Positions 62,363 to 64,000 of a stretch of DNA of 64,000 nucleotides are shown here, in pieces. The notes under the pieces are model-generated. The model worked only from the letters and a program-made list of their open reading frames with translations, was not told the origin of the DNA and did not search any database. Source of the stretch: Myxococcus guangdongensis (GTDB lineage Bacteria; Myxococcota; Myxococcia; Myxococcales; Myxococcaceae); contig NZ_JAJVKW010000001.1 of assembly GCF_024198255.1 (NCBI RefSeq), positions 62,001-126,000 on the forward strand. Reading direction: 5' to 3'. A program made the translations under genes and the position numbers. Numbering within the stretch: position 1 is the stretch's first letter; each line of letters starts with the position of its first letter.

Positions 62363-64000
62363 ATGGATCTCAAACTGCCCCTCGTCTACGCCCCCATGGG
62401 TGGCCGCCTCGTCGAGGCCTGGGTCCCCGCCTTCTGGCCCGCCCTCCACCGCGTGGGTCCCAGCCTGTCCGCGCTGCGCGACGACCTGGCGCTCGCCATC
62501 ATGGAGCGCTTCGAGAAGGAGCACCCATCGCGCGTGGCCAGCTACCAGCTGCCTCCGCACCTGTCGCTCAAGCACGTGAAGGTGGACACCGAGGCGAGGG
62601 ACCGGGAGAAGGGCCTTCGCATCGCGCTCGAGGGACGCATGGCGGTGCTGCTGGAGAAGTGGCCTCGCGATGACTTCTGGGTGGTGACGCCCACGCGCAT
62701 GCCGGAGGCCCGCTTCGCCATCGCCAAGCCCGAGGAGCTGGCCAATGCGTTGGAGCGCAGGCTGGGCGCGTGGTGCCTGGAGCACGGGCTGAAGAACCTC
62801 GACTCCCGCTGGGCCCAGGGCCGTGAGCGGCTGGAGCTGCTGGAGGTGGACGCCTACGCGCCCTCCATCCTCCCGCGCACCCCGCCCCGTCCGCCCAAGC
62901 CGCCCCGGCGCCGCCGCGCGTCCGCGTCGGAAGCGAAGCAGGCCGCGACGCCGCCCGAGACACCGGAGCAGCGCGAGAAGCGGCGCAACCGCAGGCGGCT
63001 GACGCTCACGGAGCTGCGCGAGGTGGCGCGCAACCTGAGCCACGCCGCGCGCGACGACGGGCTGGAGCACTGCTACGGCCGCGAGTCGCTGGTGCGCGAA
63101 GTCGTGGACGCACTGGAAGGGCGCGAGGGCGCGGCCATCGTCCTGGTGGGTCCGCCGGGCTCGGGCAAGACGGCGCTGGTGCACGAGGTGGTGCGCAGGC
63201 TCACCGCCCGTCAGGACGCCGCGGGACAGCGCCGGGACGTGTGGCGCGTGGACGGCAACCAGTTCATCGCGGGCATGAGCTACGTGGGCCAGTGGGAGGC
63301 GCGGGCCCGGGGCGTGGTGAAGGAGCTGGTGGAGGTGGGGGATTTGCTCTACGTGGACGACCTGGCGTCGCTCGTCTACGCGGGCCGCACCTCGAACGAG
63401 CGCACCAACGTGGCGCAGTTCCTGGAGCCGCACATGGCGCGCGGCGAGCTGACGGTGCTGGCCGAGTCCACGCTGGAGCGCTTCGAGCGCGTGCGCGAGG
63501 AGGCCCCCACGCTCGCCTCGCTCTTCCGCGTGGTGCACGTGCCCGCGCTGGAGCCCCGCACGACGCTGCCCGCCCTGCTGGGCACGCTGCGCGAGCTGGA
63601 GGGCTCGGGGGACGGTGGGCCCGCGGTGCGGCTGTCACCGCTGGCGCTGGAGACGCTGCTGGATTTGCAGCACCGCTTCGTCGCGCACGAGTCCTTCCCG
63701 GGCAAGGCGGTGCGCCTGCTTCGCCGGGTGCTCGCGCGCCCGGGCACGGTGGAGGAGAACGTGCGGCGCTTCACGGAGGTCGACGTCACCGCCGCGATGC
63801 GCGAGCAGACGGGCCTGCCGGACTTCGTGCTGGGCAGCGCCCCGCCCCGCTCTCGCGAGGCCTTGGAGCGGGCCCTGGCCACGCAGGTGGCGGGGCAGCC
63901 GGAGGCCGTCGGCGCCGTGGTGGACGCCATCCTCACGCTGCAGCGCTCACTCCAGCCGCCGGACAAGCCGCTGGCCACGTACCTCTTCGTGGGCCCCACC
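62363..64000 (+). CDS. Second Clp-like AAA+ protein, C-terminus cut by window edge
   Basis: 546 residues are visible. It starts three bases after the previous stop, with GGAGGAGG upstream of the ATG, so the two form an operon. Residues 1-165 match the previous protein's N-terminal domain in outline: SALRDDLALAIMERF and EHPSRV correspond to EKATEELTLALDDQL and IHPRRV. A basic Pro-rich linker follows (172-215). D1 has Walker A GPPGSGKT (263-270), the aromatic pore-type YVGQWEAR and Walker B LLYVDD (Asp in place of Glu). The usual Arg fingers (ERRF) are replaced by LASLFRV. D2 begins ATYLFVGPT at the edge. Confidence 0.8.
   Translation, partial: MDLKLPLVYAPMGGRLVEAWVPAFWPALHRVGPSLSALRDDLALAIMERFEKEHPSRVASYQLPPHLSLKHVKVDTEARDREKGLRIALEGRMAVLLEKWPRDDFWVVTPTRMPEARFAIAKPEELANALERRLGAWCLEHGLKNLDSRWAQGRERLELLEVDAYAPSILPRTPPRPPKPPRRRRASASEAKQAATPPETPEQREKRRNRRRLTLTELREVARNLSHAARDDGLEHCYGRESLVREVVDALEGREGAAIVLVGPPGSGKTALVHEVVRRLTARQDAAGQRRDVWRVDGNQFIAGMSYVGQWEARARGVVKELVEVGDLLYVDDLASLVYAGRTSNERTNVAQFLEPHMARGELTVLAESTLERFERVREEAPTLASLFRVVHVPALEPRTTLPALLGTLRELEGSGDGGPAVRLSPLALETLLDLQHRFVAHESFPGKAVRLLRRVLARPGTVEENVRRFTEVDVTAAMREQTGLPDFVLGSAPPRSREALERALATQVAGQPEAVGAVVDAILTLQRSLQPPDKPLATYLFVGPT

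Overview
The window is high-GC, gene-dense chromosomal DNA, almost certainly from a myxobacterium of the Myxococcus/Cystobacter group. The evidence is a CheA-type kinase, several two-component systems, an NtrC-type sigma-54 regulator, class II HMG-CoA reductase and many Cys-anchored lipoproteins. I recall a similar gene order near the pho/rib/fab region of Myxococcus xanthus, but I could not check that here.

Region 1 (1-14900) is mostly a run of fifteen minus-strand housekeeping genes: plsX, fabD, fabG, acpP, fabF, rpiB, glyA, nrdR, ribD, ribE, ribH, nusB, a stand-alone M17 N-domain protein, a CheY-like regulator and a CheA-type kinase cut by the left edge. yceD lies upstream on the same strand. 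rpmF, normally cotranscribed between yceD and plsX, sits between them in the opposite orientation with its own promoter and terminator.

Region 2 (15000-28500) holds a TPR protein and lipoprotein, a PhoB/PhoR pair, a phosphoesterase and SixA. Next come a minus-strand SulP-carbonic anhydrase-TauE-DUF1634 operon, then a sensor kinase/NtrC pair and class II HMG-CoA reductase. The SulP gene has a near-consensus sigma-54 promoter with a distal inverted repeat placed like an enhancer site.

Region 3 (28900-35440) is a phosphate-acquisition locus: an orphan PhoB-type regulator, an OprO/P-type porin, pstSCAB and phoU. Pho-box-like direct repeats with an 11-bp period lie at three points. Region 4 (35577-47500) contains a GT21-like glycosyltransferase, a phosphoesterase, a receiver protein and a CorC-type transporter with an apparent ATC start. 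It also holds a LuxR-type acyl-homoserine-lactone receptor with no synthase, placed behind a microprotein-nanE pair. That pair has a near-perfect lux box in exact class II promoter geometry. Two lipoproteins, tRNA-Arg(CCG), a small secreted peptide, an HPF, a thioredoxin-like protein and a CmlA/FloR-type exporter follow.

Region 5 (47500-58810) has a secreted GH16 glucanase, a tightly overlapping sulfate ABC operon led by its own O/P-type porin, a large LamG-domain secreted protein and a PLP-dependent cysteine-desulfurase-like enzyme.

Region 6 (58946-end) is the most novel part. Two adjacent Clp-like AAA+ proteins share an unfamiliar N-terminal domain. In the first, the D1 Walker B and the D2 pore-loop tyrosine are missing, and the C-terminal tail resembles the PCRF region of peptide chain release factors. 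The second runs off the right edge.
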